Source: Eutreptiella sp. 'Long Island Sound 2002' (lineage: Eukaryota > Euglenozoa > Euglenophyceae > Eutreptiales > Eutreptiaceae). Taken from it: a stretch of 64,000 nt of DNA. Below the pieces are notes generated by a model. That model made no database searches, was not told the DNA's origin, and worked only from the letters and a program-made list of their open reading frames with translations. Both the position numbers and the translations under genes were made by a program. This document shows, piece by piece, positions 18,011-28,088 of the stretch. The stretch is taken from NCBI GenBank assembly GCA_964036045.1, contig OZ038379.1, forward strand, positions 112,228,611 to 112,292,610. The letters run 5' to 3'. Within the stretch, counting starts at the first letter, position 1, and the number at the start of each line of letters is the position of its first letter.

Positions 18011-18450
18011 CCCTCGCCGACGTCCTCGGCGGCATCCGCTGTGGTGTCGTCACCCTCCTCTCCAGAGAGTCCGGAGACAGTGCAGCAAGAGGAGCGGCGA
18101 ACGGGAGAGCAGAAGAGGAGAGACGAGGCCGCGGCAGCGACAGGGGAGGGAGGGGACAAGAGAGCGCGGGCAGAAGCAACTGGAGAGGGGCGAAGGTGGT
18201 AGCAGCGGGAGCTGAAGGGCAGGGGGAGGAGCGGTTGGATCAAGCGGTAGCGAGGTGGCGGGGGGACCTGTTCAACCTGGCGGAGAGCGACAGGCTGGAT
18301 GGGTCGGTAGTCAACGACATCCTCGTGGTGTCGGAGGATGAGGGGGAGGAGGCAAGGAGGATGGCAGTGGAGGGGGGGCAAGGGCAGCCGCCGGCAGGTG
18401 CCATGAAGTCCATCCTCCCAGAGGTGCGGAGGAAGAGAAGGTTTTTTTAG
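18011..18450 (+). other. GC-rich unit of unknown origin
   Basis: About 440 bp of GC-rich DNA between the RT scrap and the element B LTR. The plus strand has open frames with Ser/Pro-rich, Glu/Arg-rich and acidic stretches (for example RLDQAVARWRGDLFNLAES) ending in a basic KRRFF. The minus strand is Pro/Leu-rich. It might be an exon of a captured or host gene, or part of another transposon. I do not recognise it. The shadow frame on the opposite strand should not be taken as a protein. Confidence 0.3.
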
Positions 18451-19226
18451 TGATTTCAACACTGTGTTTTTGCTGTGCCTCTCCTGATGCTTGCTGCTGG
18501 TGTAGGGTTCCTGCTGCTTGTTTTTGATGAGGAAAATGTTTCATTGTTGAAAAACAACCAATCCAGGATAACCCAAGCCAGTGATAAGCACGTAGAAGAT
18601 GAACAGGATCAAAGCATGAAGGGCTGCAGTCACCAAGAGTTGGATAAAGACAACTATCAACAATAGACAACAGCAATTAGCATACATTGCAACTCAAAAT
18701 GAAATATTTTACATTTTTGAGAAACACTGATTGAAAAACTGCCCCAAGGGCTCACTCTCATCCACGGCGCCATCTTGAGATGTGCACACTTTGCTTCTGG
18801 GTCCCATAGGTGCTAAGGTGGCATGGCTTGTGGCGCTGAAGTCACTGCCATGTCACATGGGATAATCCTACTTAGCTAGGCTGACTGGGTATTGAACCCA
18901 GGAACTCTCAAAAAGAGGTGCCCCAGCCCCCTAGGGTGCATACCACTGGGATAGCTAAGAATTCATGAGAAAACATAGATAAAGTCATAGGCTCTGCCCT
19001 CAGTATATCAGTGCCTCAGTTACCCAGGAAAAGATGTTTTCGTGCCTATAGCTTGGAGATTAAGGGGCCCACACAAAGTCCTGATTTGGTGTTTGGTTCC
19101 ATAGGTCAAAATTTGTTATCACCCATTTTGGTTAGGCCAATACTAAGATAAAAATGCATGAGTGCTTAGAGCACCTCTAATACAACTAAAGTATACCCTA
19201 AAGCATTGGAAAAGCACTTTTCCTTA
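18451..19226 (-). repeat. 3' LTR of element B
   Basis: Direct repeat of 34233-34972. On the minus strand the LTR ends TGTTGAAATCA. This copy has about 38 extra bases near 19110-19150 relative to the other. It contains a tRNA-like segment at 18885-18960. Confidence 0.9.
18885..18960 (-). other. tRNA-like segment in LTR (left copy)
   Basis: On the minus strand TAGCTATCCCAGTGG resembles a tRNA D-arm/A box. CTC-TTTTT-GAG could be a long variable arm. CTGGG TTCAATA CCCAG is a perfect 5-bp T-stem with a 7-nt loop and B box GGTTCAATACC. The layout is like a class II (Ser/Leu) tRNA, but no proper anticodon or acceptor stem is evident. The right LTR has the same segment at 34667-34740. Confidence 0.5.
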
Positions 19227-19237
19227 CTCCCCCCTTG
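19227..19237 (-). other. Polypurine tract of element B
   Basis: Minus strand AAGGGGGGAG followed by TAAGGAAAAG, the LTR edge. It is the same configuration as in element A. Confidence 0.75.
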
Positions 19238-21093
19238 TGCTGTGGTGGCCACCACTGTCGCATTTTCAGGAAAAAGGGATTTTTTCTTGGCCTTTCCTTG
19301 GTTTCCACACCTACTTGAAAGTACCCATAGCTTCCCCAACACTGGAAAAGAGCGCTTTACCATGGCCAGCGACTCTTGCCGCATTGTTAGTGACATTTTT
19401 CAACAGTAGGCTCAGCGCTCTTGGTGCTGCAGGGGTTCCTGTGGCTTCATGGGGTCAGTATAGGGCATGTCAAGACCATATGCATTTGCATCCCTCCCTC
19501 CAACCTGCAGCATAACACAACCCAACCCCTGGACTCTCATAGGACGCTCGACCCAAGTCTCATTGAACCTGATGGAGACAGCTGTCCTGGTACTGGGGCG
19601 AGGATGTGATGATTGAATTAGAATTGCCCCTTGGAGGGGTCTTGGGTCTGGTTCAGTCTCCTGCTGCTGCTTTCCGGCCCGAACAGCGGCCTACTCAGCG
19701 AGGCTTTGCAAGGATGTCTGTACAACAGAGGAATGGGAGGATGAGGGACAAATCCACGCAAACGCGAAGCGACAACACCTAAATCCGTCAAATGACCGCC
19801 TAGAATTTTTCTGAAGGCACAAACCTGAACAGAATCCAATTGTGGATCAGATGCACATTTTTATAAAATTTGTAGTCATCTCTAAATTTTCAATCAAGAA
19901 TTTCTTACGCAGAAAAAGGCGGCGCGCAGGAGCGGCTACTAGCGAAGCGCCAGAAAAAAAAAATTTAATAAGATTATAAAAGTATGTTACGCAGAATGAC
20001 GGAAATGACGAAACATACATAAATAGACGAACATAAAGACTGTACCCACATTGACAGAAAGAATTCAAGGTCCAAGATTTCGAAAATCAACAGAGAGAAT
20101 TCAATGAATCAGGTATAGACCACAGGTGTGCTCGTCTCGTATGCAGCATGCACATTGCTCGTCTCGTGTCTCCGTGAACGTGCCTTGTAGCAGCGCTAAC
20201 AAACAATAGAGGGATAGATTAGAAAGATTGCAGATGATTAGAGGTAGGTCCAGGGTGATTAGACATACACACATATACATAGCGTTGTTTCTCGCTTGTG
20301 TCTTGCTTTTTCCTCGGCCTGCTTCACTCTCCAGCGGTGAGTAAGCTAGGTAAGCCCAAGTGGGGCCACCCCCTGGTGGAGTTCGTGATTGTGGGTAAGA
20401 TTAAGAGGAAAAACAGTGATTGCCACAGGTCGACAGTAAACTCGCTCATGCTCGTGCATACACACACGCACTAAAGGGTAGGCCACGCGAAATGCGCACA
20501 GTAAACCTTGTTTCGGTTACCCAGGGGCTCCACCCTACGTTCTATAAGAGAACGGGTGGAGCTTCTTAAGCTTTCTTGCTTGATAGGGGCGTTTGTGGAC
20601 AGCGTATTATAGGGCAGACTGAGAAGCGTATAACACATGGAGTTTGTCTTGGTTTCTCCGCTGCAAACGCTCCTGCACCCGCCTTTGTTGTTCAGGCCGG
20701 AAGGTTATGGTGAAGTGGTGCAGTCCTAAGCCGTGCTAAAATATGCGGCGCTGATCACACAAACAACAAGCTGCAACTCAGCCAGGAGTGGCAAGCGCAG
20801 CCCGACACCTTCAACATCCACGCTGTGCACGCTACAAGAGCACCCCCTCCCTCCAAGCCCTAGCAGGGAAGCGCGTTGTGGCGTCCCTGTTAGGCCACAG
20901 ACGCTTAGTAGCTCTGTGTTTTCTTGCAATGTCACAGGTGAGCCGCTAGGGCTCTTGTCGTCTTCTTCAACGCCACCCAGTAGAGCGTGCGTGTAGGAGT
21001 GGTAGTCCTGAGTGGGGGCTAGAGCCTGTTGCAGCAGTGCTCGCCCACCAGGATTGTGCCACTGTACGGTGTGTAGGACCTGTAGTGCGTGCG
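19238..21093. other. 3' noncoding region of element B
   Basis: About 1.9 kb with no recognisable gene. It is shorter than, but partly alignable to, the element A region (20290-20960 with about 1740-2320). It contains the conserved hairpin at 20527-20562. The open frames at 20726-21118 on both strands look fortuitous. Confidence 0.65.
20527..20562 (-). other. Conserved hairpin in 3' noncoding region (element B)
   Basis: GCTCCACC pairs perfectly with GGTGGAGC. After a 3-nt bulge, CGTTCT pairs with AGAACG around loop ATAAG. Fourteen base pairs in total. Counterpart of 1897-1932. Confidence 0.55.
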
Positions 21094-21345
21094 TCACTGT
21101 CCCACCCTTTTCCGGCAATTTTCCCGGGGTTGGTGGGCTGTAGCAGTGGTTAGGTCAGTGTTTTGTTTTTGAACTGAGTTTAGGCGTCCCTCAGGTAGAA
21201 CAAAGGCAGAGAAGGGCTCCCAGGTGGCCTTTTCGACTCCAAACCCTTCCCAGAGGGTGAGGAAGCGCCAACCCTGGCGAAACCGGTGGCGTAGGACAGA
21301 CTTCAGCAGGCAGAAGCCCTCCTTAGCCAGCTCCTCGGCGTTCAT
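21094..21345 (-). pseudogene. Chromodomain-like tail of Pol (element B)
   Basis: An 83-residue open frame. FRQGWRFLTLWEGFGVEKAT followed by WEPFSAF matches the C-terminal half of a chromodomain: the L-x-x-W-E-G-F and A-T-W-E-P signatures keep the aromatic and acidic positions that contact methyl-lysine in canonical members. It is better preserved than in element A. It follows the GPY module, separated from it by a stop and frame change. Confidence 0.68.
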
Positions 21346-21366
21346 GTTGGGGAGTTCCCCTTCAAC

Positions 21367-21802
21367 TTACATAGGGCTGGCAGCCCCTTCTAGGTCTAAG
21401 GCGGCGATTTCCTCGTCATTAAGCTCCCACTCTTCTCCACAGAGGTCTTCAGGATCATAGTAGCGCTTCAGGTGTTGAGCAGCGCACACCAGGGTCCCCC
21501 CTAGACGGGGAGGACACCGCACGGTTATACGGTGTCCATCAACAGATAGAATCTTGTAGGGCCCGAAGTATGGGTCATCGCTGGTAGAGCGTGGCCAGGC
21601 GGGTAGTCTGCTGTGGTGCACCAGCACCCAGTCCCCTTCTTGGTAGGTGGCAGGTACTCGGTGATTGTTCTTCTTGTTCCACGGACGCTCCCTCACTCTC
21701 TGGAGCATAGCCTTGGCCTTGTCCACCTTCGCTTGTTGCTCTTAAACCCACTCGCCCACGGAAGAATGGGTGTCCTCTGGATGGGGAGCATGTAGGAACC
21801 AC
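21367..21802 (-). pseudogene. Integrase C-terminal GPY module (element B)
   Basis: Frame 21726-21367 reads EGDWVLVHHSRLPAWPRS, then DPYFGPYKILSVDGHRITVR, then AAQHLKRYYDPEDL, a clear GPY/F module. An acidic tail (GEEWELNDEEIAALDLE) links it to the chromodomain-like part. The upstream helix MDKAKAMLQRVRERPW is the usual connection from the catalytic core. Frame changes occur on both sides. Confidence 0.82.
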
Positions 21803-21989
21803 GCTGGGCGCCCTAGGAATAGCTCATGGGCGAGTAGCCAGTCGCCCATCTCTCTTGGGAGTTCATCATCAAGGATATGACGGGGAGTAATCTCACCCAG
21901 TCTCTGGTGCGTTCAGTTTTGCACCATATCCTCACGTTCTCCTTGAGGACACCAATCTGTCGCTCACATAGGGGGTTGCTTGTGAGAGA

Positions 21990-22511
21990 TTAGGGGATCC
22001 CCGTAGACACCTGGACATTAAGGGATCTCAGGACCTTCTTGTACCAGCCAGTATTTGAGCGTACTCGTGAGTCCTCATCGGTGTTGATCTCCTTGGGCGC
22101 CCCATAGACACAGAACCACTCCTCCAGGAGTATCTTGAAAGTCTCCTCCGCGGTAATGTGCTTGGTACATGGGAACACCCTAGTAAACCTGGTCAGCCCA
22201 CAGGTTACCACGAGGGCGAAGTCATAGCCCCCGAACTTTGGCATCTCCGTGTAGTCCACGTAGAGAACACTGTTAGCACAGTGAGGTATGGGAAGGGTCG
22301 AGTAGAGGCCTCTGTCCCTGATATCCCCAGGTTTGCATGACCTACACGGGCACTTGTCCAGGGTAGGCTGGAGGGTCTTCCGCAGTTGGTCATCAGTCCA
22401 CGTAGTGTGGAACCACTGCTTGAATAGCCTCAGGGTACGGTCAACACCCATATGACCGCTGGACTCATTGGTCCATTTCAGCAGCGCTGGGACTCTGTCA
22501 CTGGGTACCAC
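21990..22511 (-). pseudogene. Integrase zinc domain and catalytic core (element B)
   Basis: 173 open residues. The N-terminal zinc domain shows His in SSGHMGVDRT and the Cys pair in KCPCRSCK. The core has Asp in LYVDYTEMPKFGG and Asp in EINTDEDSRVRS. The frame stops at VSTGIP, just before the region that should contain the catalytic Glu, so the core is truncated by a stop. The order and spacing match element A at 4358-5004. Confidence 0.85.
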
Positions 22512-22578
22512 GATGCGGTCTTCGTGCCAGAGGTAGCTCTTGTCCCTCTCCCACTGATCTTGGTTGACCAGGAGGGGT

Positions 22579-23440
22579 TCAAGGCGTTTCTCCAGGCGCT
22601 TGTAGATATCCCGAAACTCCTTCAGGTACTCCGATTGTTGGAGTCCATCCAGGGGGGCGTATCATTGTCATGTTGAGGTCCAAGTGCACGTCCATACGAC
22701 TGAACGCCTCCTTAGCCAGCGCTTCAGACCGGGCACCAATCAGGGAGTGGAAGTTGTTGCGGCTGATGTAGTCTGCACACTCCTTCTTCACTCCCTGAAA
22801 TATGGTGTACTGTCAGCCGTAGTTGGCTGAGGTAGGTCAACCAGTGCTGTAGCTTGGCCTCCTCAGGTGGGGGACCCTTCTGGAAAGTGCGGACAGGCTC
22901 TTCGTTGCACAGCCGGACCACAGGGTTACTCCCCAACAGTCGTGCCTGAGAGGATAGCACCAGCATACCCGCGAGCAATTCCTGCTCATAGGTGGAGTAG
23001 TTCCCCCTGGCCTGGTTCCATTTCCAGTTCCAGTGACCCAGAGGTACTAGGACCCACTTGTCGTCAGGGTAGCTGTGCTTGAGAGTTCCATCTCGGTTGA
23101 GACCTTCATTCCCTCATTTGGAAAAAGCCGAGTCGAAATCCTCCTTCTCTAGTGCTTGCCATTGGAACGGCGTTCCACCAGCCCACATTGCTGGCGTCGG
23201 TCACCAAGATTATCTCCCAATGTGCCCTAGGCACGCCCAAGCACTTAGCGTTGGCCACCTTGTCTTTGAGCTCGTCGAACGTTTGTTGCTCTTGTGGGCC
23301 CCAGCGCCAAGTAGTACTCTTCTTGATCAGGTTCGTCAGGATGGCGCTGGTGCAGGTGAAGTTTTTGATATGGCGGCGAAAGAAGTTGCACGCCCCAATG
23401 AAACTGCGTACATCATGAAGTCCTTTCCTAGGGTCTTCGT
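22579..23440 (-). pseudogene. RNase H and connection (element B), broken
   Basis: Frames 22978-22724 and 22791-22579 overlap. They contain MLVLSSQARLLGSNPVVRLC, VRTFQKGPPPEEAKLQHW and LRLTVHHISGS, then ECADYISRNNFHSLIG, equivalent to 5032-5595 of element A. A one-base frame change falls inside the G-S-E-x-x-x-A-D-Y-I-S-R motif. Between 23000 and 23440 the RNase H start and the RT connection are visible only in short stretches. Confidence 0.72.
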
Positions 23441-23608
23441 GTCATACCTTAGCATCCATCAGGCATTTGGCCCTAGAGGCCGCTGGGGTCCACCACCCAT
23501 AGCCAGCGTCAAACCCCAGGTACTGCATGGTCTCCTGCATGAACTCACACTTCGTTAGCTTGAGTCGTGTGTGGTTCTCTTGGCAGACCGCAAAGAACTC
23601 ACCCAAGA
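23441..23608 (-). pseudogene. RT 3' part of element B, downstream of LINE insertion
   Basis: Reads EDHLILLGEFFAVCQENHTR and then LKLTKCEFMQETMQYLGFDA, the post-catalytic RT block. It continues directly from HIDDVCLGTNTQGDHLI at 29292 onward if the inserted LINE and one copy of the duplicated 20-mer are removed. Confidence 0.85.
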
Positions 23609-23628
23609 GGATTAGGTGATCCTCCTGG
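23609..23628. repeat. Target-site duplication, left (LINE in element B)
   Basis: GGATTAGGTGATCCTCCTGG, matching 29272-29291 at 19 of 20 positions. Confidence 0.85.
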
Positions 23629-25917
23629 TTTGAGGTTTGAGGTTTGTGTTTGCGGGTACTAGACGCCTTTCGGCCCCGGGGGGCCACCTGGTCGGGCCAG
23701 GTGATATCCTCCCCACCGGGTCCTAGTGGGGGGCCCACCAAGACGCACCTCCTGCCAGGTGACGGAGTCTCCCAGGTTCACAGAGCTCGGAGCCCCGTCC
23801 TTCCCCGGCTTCCCCGTTTCACCACTCCCCGGTCGGTGCATCAATTCGCAGCCGTGGCTGCGGGCGCTTACCCACTGCGTCGCCCCCCTAATGCGTGGTC
23901 GCCCGTGGGACCGCCTTGGGCTGGCGCGGTGGCTGCTTAGCCTAGGGGTTGGGGCGTGGCGCTGTGCGCCACTACTGCCTTGGCGGGTGCAGTGCCCCGT
24001 CTGTGTGTGCGCGGCGCTCGCGGCCGGTTCGGGGGGTTCGAGCCGGTACCTGGCGTCGTGTCTCTCTCGTTTCCCCCTCCCCGCCCCGCGTGTTCCGCGC
24101 TGCGTGTGGCGGGCCGTCCTGTCCGGGTGTCGCTTACCCTCGCTCGCTGGTACGCCATTCCACGCGGTCTGTGCGTTCCGCGCGCTCGGTCCGGTTGCCC
24201 TTCCGGTTGTCCCCGCGTGGCCCTTTCGTGTGTGTGCGCTCGCGCTCTCGCGGTGTCCGCTCCCCCCCCCCGCTGGGTGGTGTGGCGTGCGCATCTCGCG
24301 TGGTCCCGGCACTGGGCGCTGGTAGGGCCGTTCCACGTGTTCCGTGCCCCTCCGCGTGTCCCGCCCCGGTCCCTTGCTCCGTCTGGCTTGCTTTGGGGGG
24401 GGCGGTCCGGTCCTGGTTCCCCCCTACTTGGCTTGGGGTTGTGGGGGCGGCGGCAGGGCGTCCCCGGGGGGGGTGCCTTCTACCGTTGCGTGGGGCGTCT
24501 GGGTCCATGCGCTCCCCCTCCCCCGACTGCCCGCCCACTGGGCGGGCTGTCGGGGTCCGCGATCCACGTGTTGTGGGCGCAGGCGTGCGGGTGTGGGGGC
24601 CCTGCTCTGTCCCTCTAGGGGCTGCGCGCCGCGGAGCGGGTCCGTGGCGTTCATATGCTGGGGGGCGGGCTGGGGGGGGGGGCGTGCGCCGTACCCCCCG
24701 GTTGTGCGGCCGGGGCGGGGCCTGTAGGGCGGGGGGTCGCTCTGCCTCATTCCGTCCCTCTGCCTTCCCTGGGCAGGCAACAAAGCGGGCGTCACTGGCT
24801 TTGTGCTGTCCATGGGGGGCGTGGTCCCCCATACCACTCCGGTTCGTGCTCACCAGGCTTCTCTGGGTACGATCTGTGCGGCGTCCCGGTGCGCAGGCGT
24901 GGGCTCGCTTGTTCTTCGCGGCCCCTATGGGAGCCGGCGGCTGGGGCGGGGGGGCGGGTCGCACTCCGGCTCCTCTCTCGGGCGGGGGGGGACCATCCCC
25001 CCTGCCTCGGGGGCTGGGGGCCGGGGCCCCTGCGGCTTGCGGGCCGGTGGGGGGGCGGGGGGGGGGGGTGTCACGCCGCGGCCTCCCTGCTCTCCTTCCG
25101 GGCGACAGCCTGCGGTACTCCATCCTGGCCCCCTCCGTGTCGCCGGCGCGTTCCCTTCCGGCGTGCGCGTGCGGTTGGGGCTGAAGTGCCGCCCCGGGGT
25201 GGCGGGGGGGGGAGGGGCGGCCCGTTGACCCCTCCCCTGGGGGCCCTAGCTGACCTGAACCCCCCCTCTGTCATCCCTGAGCGGGCTGTGGTTACGGGAG
25301 GGTCATGTGGGGCGCGGCCTCCTTCCTGTTCCGTTGTGCGCGTTGCTCCGGGTCCAGCCGCCGCTCCCCCCACCGCGTCGCCGTCCCTTCTGGGGGGGGG
25401 CACCCCCCCGGCCCCGGGGGGGCGGAGGGCCGCGCCTGTGGCTCCCCAGCTGGGGTGGGTGCGGGGGGGGGGGTGGTGGGGCCGCCCCCCCGCCCGCTCT
25501 CGGGCCTGTGTGGGAGGGGGGGGGGAGTGTGGGGGGCCCTGTGGTCCCCTGGCGACGCCTCCTGACGGCCAGGGGGGGGGGGCAGTCCTGGCCCCGGGGG
25601 CCAGCCATCGGCCGGGGGGTCGCGCCCTTCCCCCGCCCCCCTCTACCTAGAGCCGGATCCTCGCGCAAGCCCTCGCTGGGGCCCCTCATCCCCCCGGCCG
25701 CTGTCGCGCGGCCCTGGCCGGCCGGGGGTCGCCGTGAGGGTTAGCGGTCAGTGGTTAGCGGGCTGCGGGGCAGCAGGTTCCCCCCCGTGCTCGTTGTCTC
25801 CGCTCTCCCTCCCGCGGGAGGTGGCACACTCTCATGCGTCGTGCCGTACCGTGGGGGGGGCGTGGGTCGGGGGGCCCAGCCCCCCCCCCCACTCTCTCGT
25901 ATCCGCCGTCCGGGCCA
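23629..25917. other. GC-rich 3' noncoding part of the inserted LINE
   Basis: About 2.3 kb, extremely GC-rich with long G or C runs. Open frames of 100-400 codons occur in all six frames because stop codons are rare. None shows a domain I recognise, and composition explains them. Treated as a 3' untranslated region. Confidence 0.5.
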
Positions 25918-26434
25918 TCACCTGCGCTGCCGCTTGTGTGGGGGCTGGGGCTGTGGCGGCGGCGGGTTGTGCTGGCGGTAGCGCCAGCCGGCGAGGGCGC
26001 TGCGCAAAGCCGGGGGGAGCCAGATGTTGGCGTCTACATCCGTGATGCGGAGCACCGCTCCCCCTTTCAGGAAGGCCGGCCACGTCGGCTCCCTGTCGGG
26101 CCACGCCGCCCGGATCACTGACCTGAGGACCCTCTCATGGTCCTCTGGGGCTGCCCACCCCCGGGGGTACCTCTCGGTTTTGTCCGTCTCTCCGGAGGAG
26201 CACGGCATCGAAGGGCCGGTTCCTCGACCTCCTGGAGGTCCCCTGGTTGGCCCAGCACAACCACCCGTACACCTCCCCCACCAGGGGGAGGGTCTCCTCC
26301 CCTAGAGGGTCCGGAACCGCGCCCCAGTCCCGGTCCCATGGCCGGCCCCCCTCTGCCCCCCGTGCCGGCCCCCCTCGCTGCCCCTGCGCCTGCGGCGCCG
26401 ATGCCGCGCCCCGCCCCCCCTCCGCCGAGGCCAT
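25918..26434 (-). pseudogene. Conserved C-terminal domain of LINE (truncated copy)
   Basis: Read over two frames (26434-26135 and 26208-25918): LVGEVYGWLCWANQGTSRRS, FDAVLLRRDGQ, then DHERVLRSVIRAAWPDREPT and DANIWLPPALRSALAGW. The pattern of a Trp-Ala motif, a double Arg, a short strand, then an amphipathic helix E-x-x-V/L-R-x-V-x-x-x with a following Pro/Thr turn recurs in the giant LINE at about 37690-37990. No known family comes to mind. It is probably the C-terminus of the LINE polyprotein. Confidence 0.45.
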
Positions 26435-28088
26435 TCGCGCCGGCTGCGCCCTCGGCGTGGGGGGGGGCTGGCTGGTGCCGGGGTCGTGGGGGTTGGGGGG
26501 GTACGAGCTCGCCGGCGTCAGGGTCGATGTTGTAGAGGTGGTGGTGGTGGTGGTGGTGGTGGTGGTGGGTGTGGTGTGCCGGCATCTGTTGGATGCCGGG
26601 GGGGATGCACCTCAACGGCTGCACGTCCGGCTGCGGGGGCGCCCCGCCCTCTGCCCCCCTCCCTTCGTCCCGTCCTCCCCCCTGGGCTCCCATGCCCCGT
26701 CCCGCCTGACCCTTGGGGCCCGCGGCGCCCTTGCCCTTGCTCTTGGGCCCCTTTCCAGCCCCCTGCCCGTGTCGCGGGTCCCGCCTCCCGTCCCCCACGC
26801 CCTGGCCCGCCTGCTCACCCACCTCCTCTCGCCCTGCCCCCTGCACCTGGGCTCCCTGCCCGTGCCCCTGTGCGCCCTTCCCGTGCCCTGGCCCCTTCCC
26901 GGCCCCCTGCCCCGAGTCGCGCCGTCCGCTGCCTGCGCTCTGCTCCCCCCCGCTGCTGCGCCGTTCCTGGACCACTCGCCGGGCGTCCCGCTGCCTTTGC
27001 AGCTGCGGCAGCATGACGCCCGGCGGCGAGCGCTCGCGCGCCGGGGGGCGGACGTGCCGCTCCCGCCCCGGGGGGAAGGGCTTGGGGGGAAACGGCTTGG
27101 GGGGGCTGGTGTGGGTGTGGGTGGGGTTGGCGTGAGCGCGGTACTTCGCGCTCTCCCTGCCCACTGCTGCTGCTGCGGCGGCCGTCGGCGAGGCGTCCGT
27201 GGCCCGTGCGGAGTTCTTCCCTCGCTTGCGCGGCTTGCTGGGGGTCGGGGCGTGGCCGGCCGAAGCGGTGGCGCGGCCCGCCGGGGCCGCGGTCGCAACC
27301 CCTCGCGAGCCCTCTTCGTTCTCCTCTGCTGCTGCGGCAGCCACCGGCGAGGCGCCCGTGGCCCGTGCGGGGTCCGTCCCCCGCGTTCCCGGCCAGCTGG
27401 GGGTCGGGGCGTGGCCGGCCGAGGCGGTGTCGCGGCCCGCCAGGGTCGCGGCCGCAGCCCCTCGCGCGCCCTCCTCGCTCTCCTTCGCTGCTGTGGCGGC
27501 CGCCGACGAGGCGCCCCTGGCCCGTGCGGGGTCCGACCCCCGCTTTCGCGGCGTGCTGGGGGTTGCGGTCCGGTCGGCGGAGGCGGTGGTGCGGCTCGTC
27601 GGGGCCGCGGTCGCAATCCCTCGCGCGCCCTTCTTGCTCTCTTCTGCAGCTGCGGCCGCCCTCGGCGATGCGCCCGGTTCCTGCGCTGGGGCTGCCCCAA
27701 GTGTCAGTGGCGTGCCGGGGGCCGCGGTCGGGGCCGCGGCGTGGCTCGCTGGGGCTGCGGTATCCGCTTCTTGCGCGTCTGGGGCCCCCTCCCGGGGCGG
27801 GGCGGCGTGGCTGGCTGCTTGGGCGGCGGAGGCGGTCATCTCGGCTTGCTCAGGCTCCCGGGCCGGCGGCGGCATCCCGACCAGCACCGCCGCCTCTGCC
27901 AGCCTCCGCTCCTCGCGCTCCGCGAGGGTCTCCCCCGTCCACTCCGGGGAGGAGGCGGGGGAGCGGGAGCGGGACCGGCGGTGGTGGCGGTCGTCCCGCT
28001 GCGGGGACCCATCGGAGTCTGCCATCACTGTTACCCTGGTAGGCATGCGTGGTGGCAGGCGCGCCCTTCCCACTACCTCCTGGTGCAT
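26115..28088 (-). pseudogene. Low-complexity Ala/Pro/RS/His-rich LINE region
   Basis: 657 open residues. Near the N-terminus an RS-rich stretch (RDDRHHRRSRSRSPASS) follows MADSDGSPQ. Then come about five imperfect Ala/Thr/Arg repeats of about 45 residues (SAGHAPTPS..., TASADRTATPS...), a Gly/Gln/Lys basic stretch and a His run encoded by a (GGT)n microsatellite at about 26538-26568. The repeats point to expansion by slippage. It corresponds in position and composition to 36770-39097. The plus-strand ORF over the same bases (26247-28439) is judged a shadow, because the element's RT-proximal domains and tail are all minus-strand. Confidence 0.5.

Noticed and set aside
23949-25184. 411-codon plus-strand ORF and its minus-strand partner
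   Set aside because: Composition-driven open frames, low-complexity products, no domain, and located in the 3' noncoding part of the LINE.
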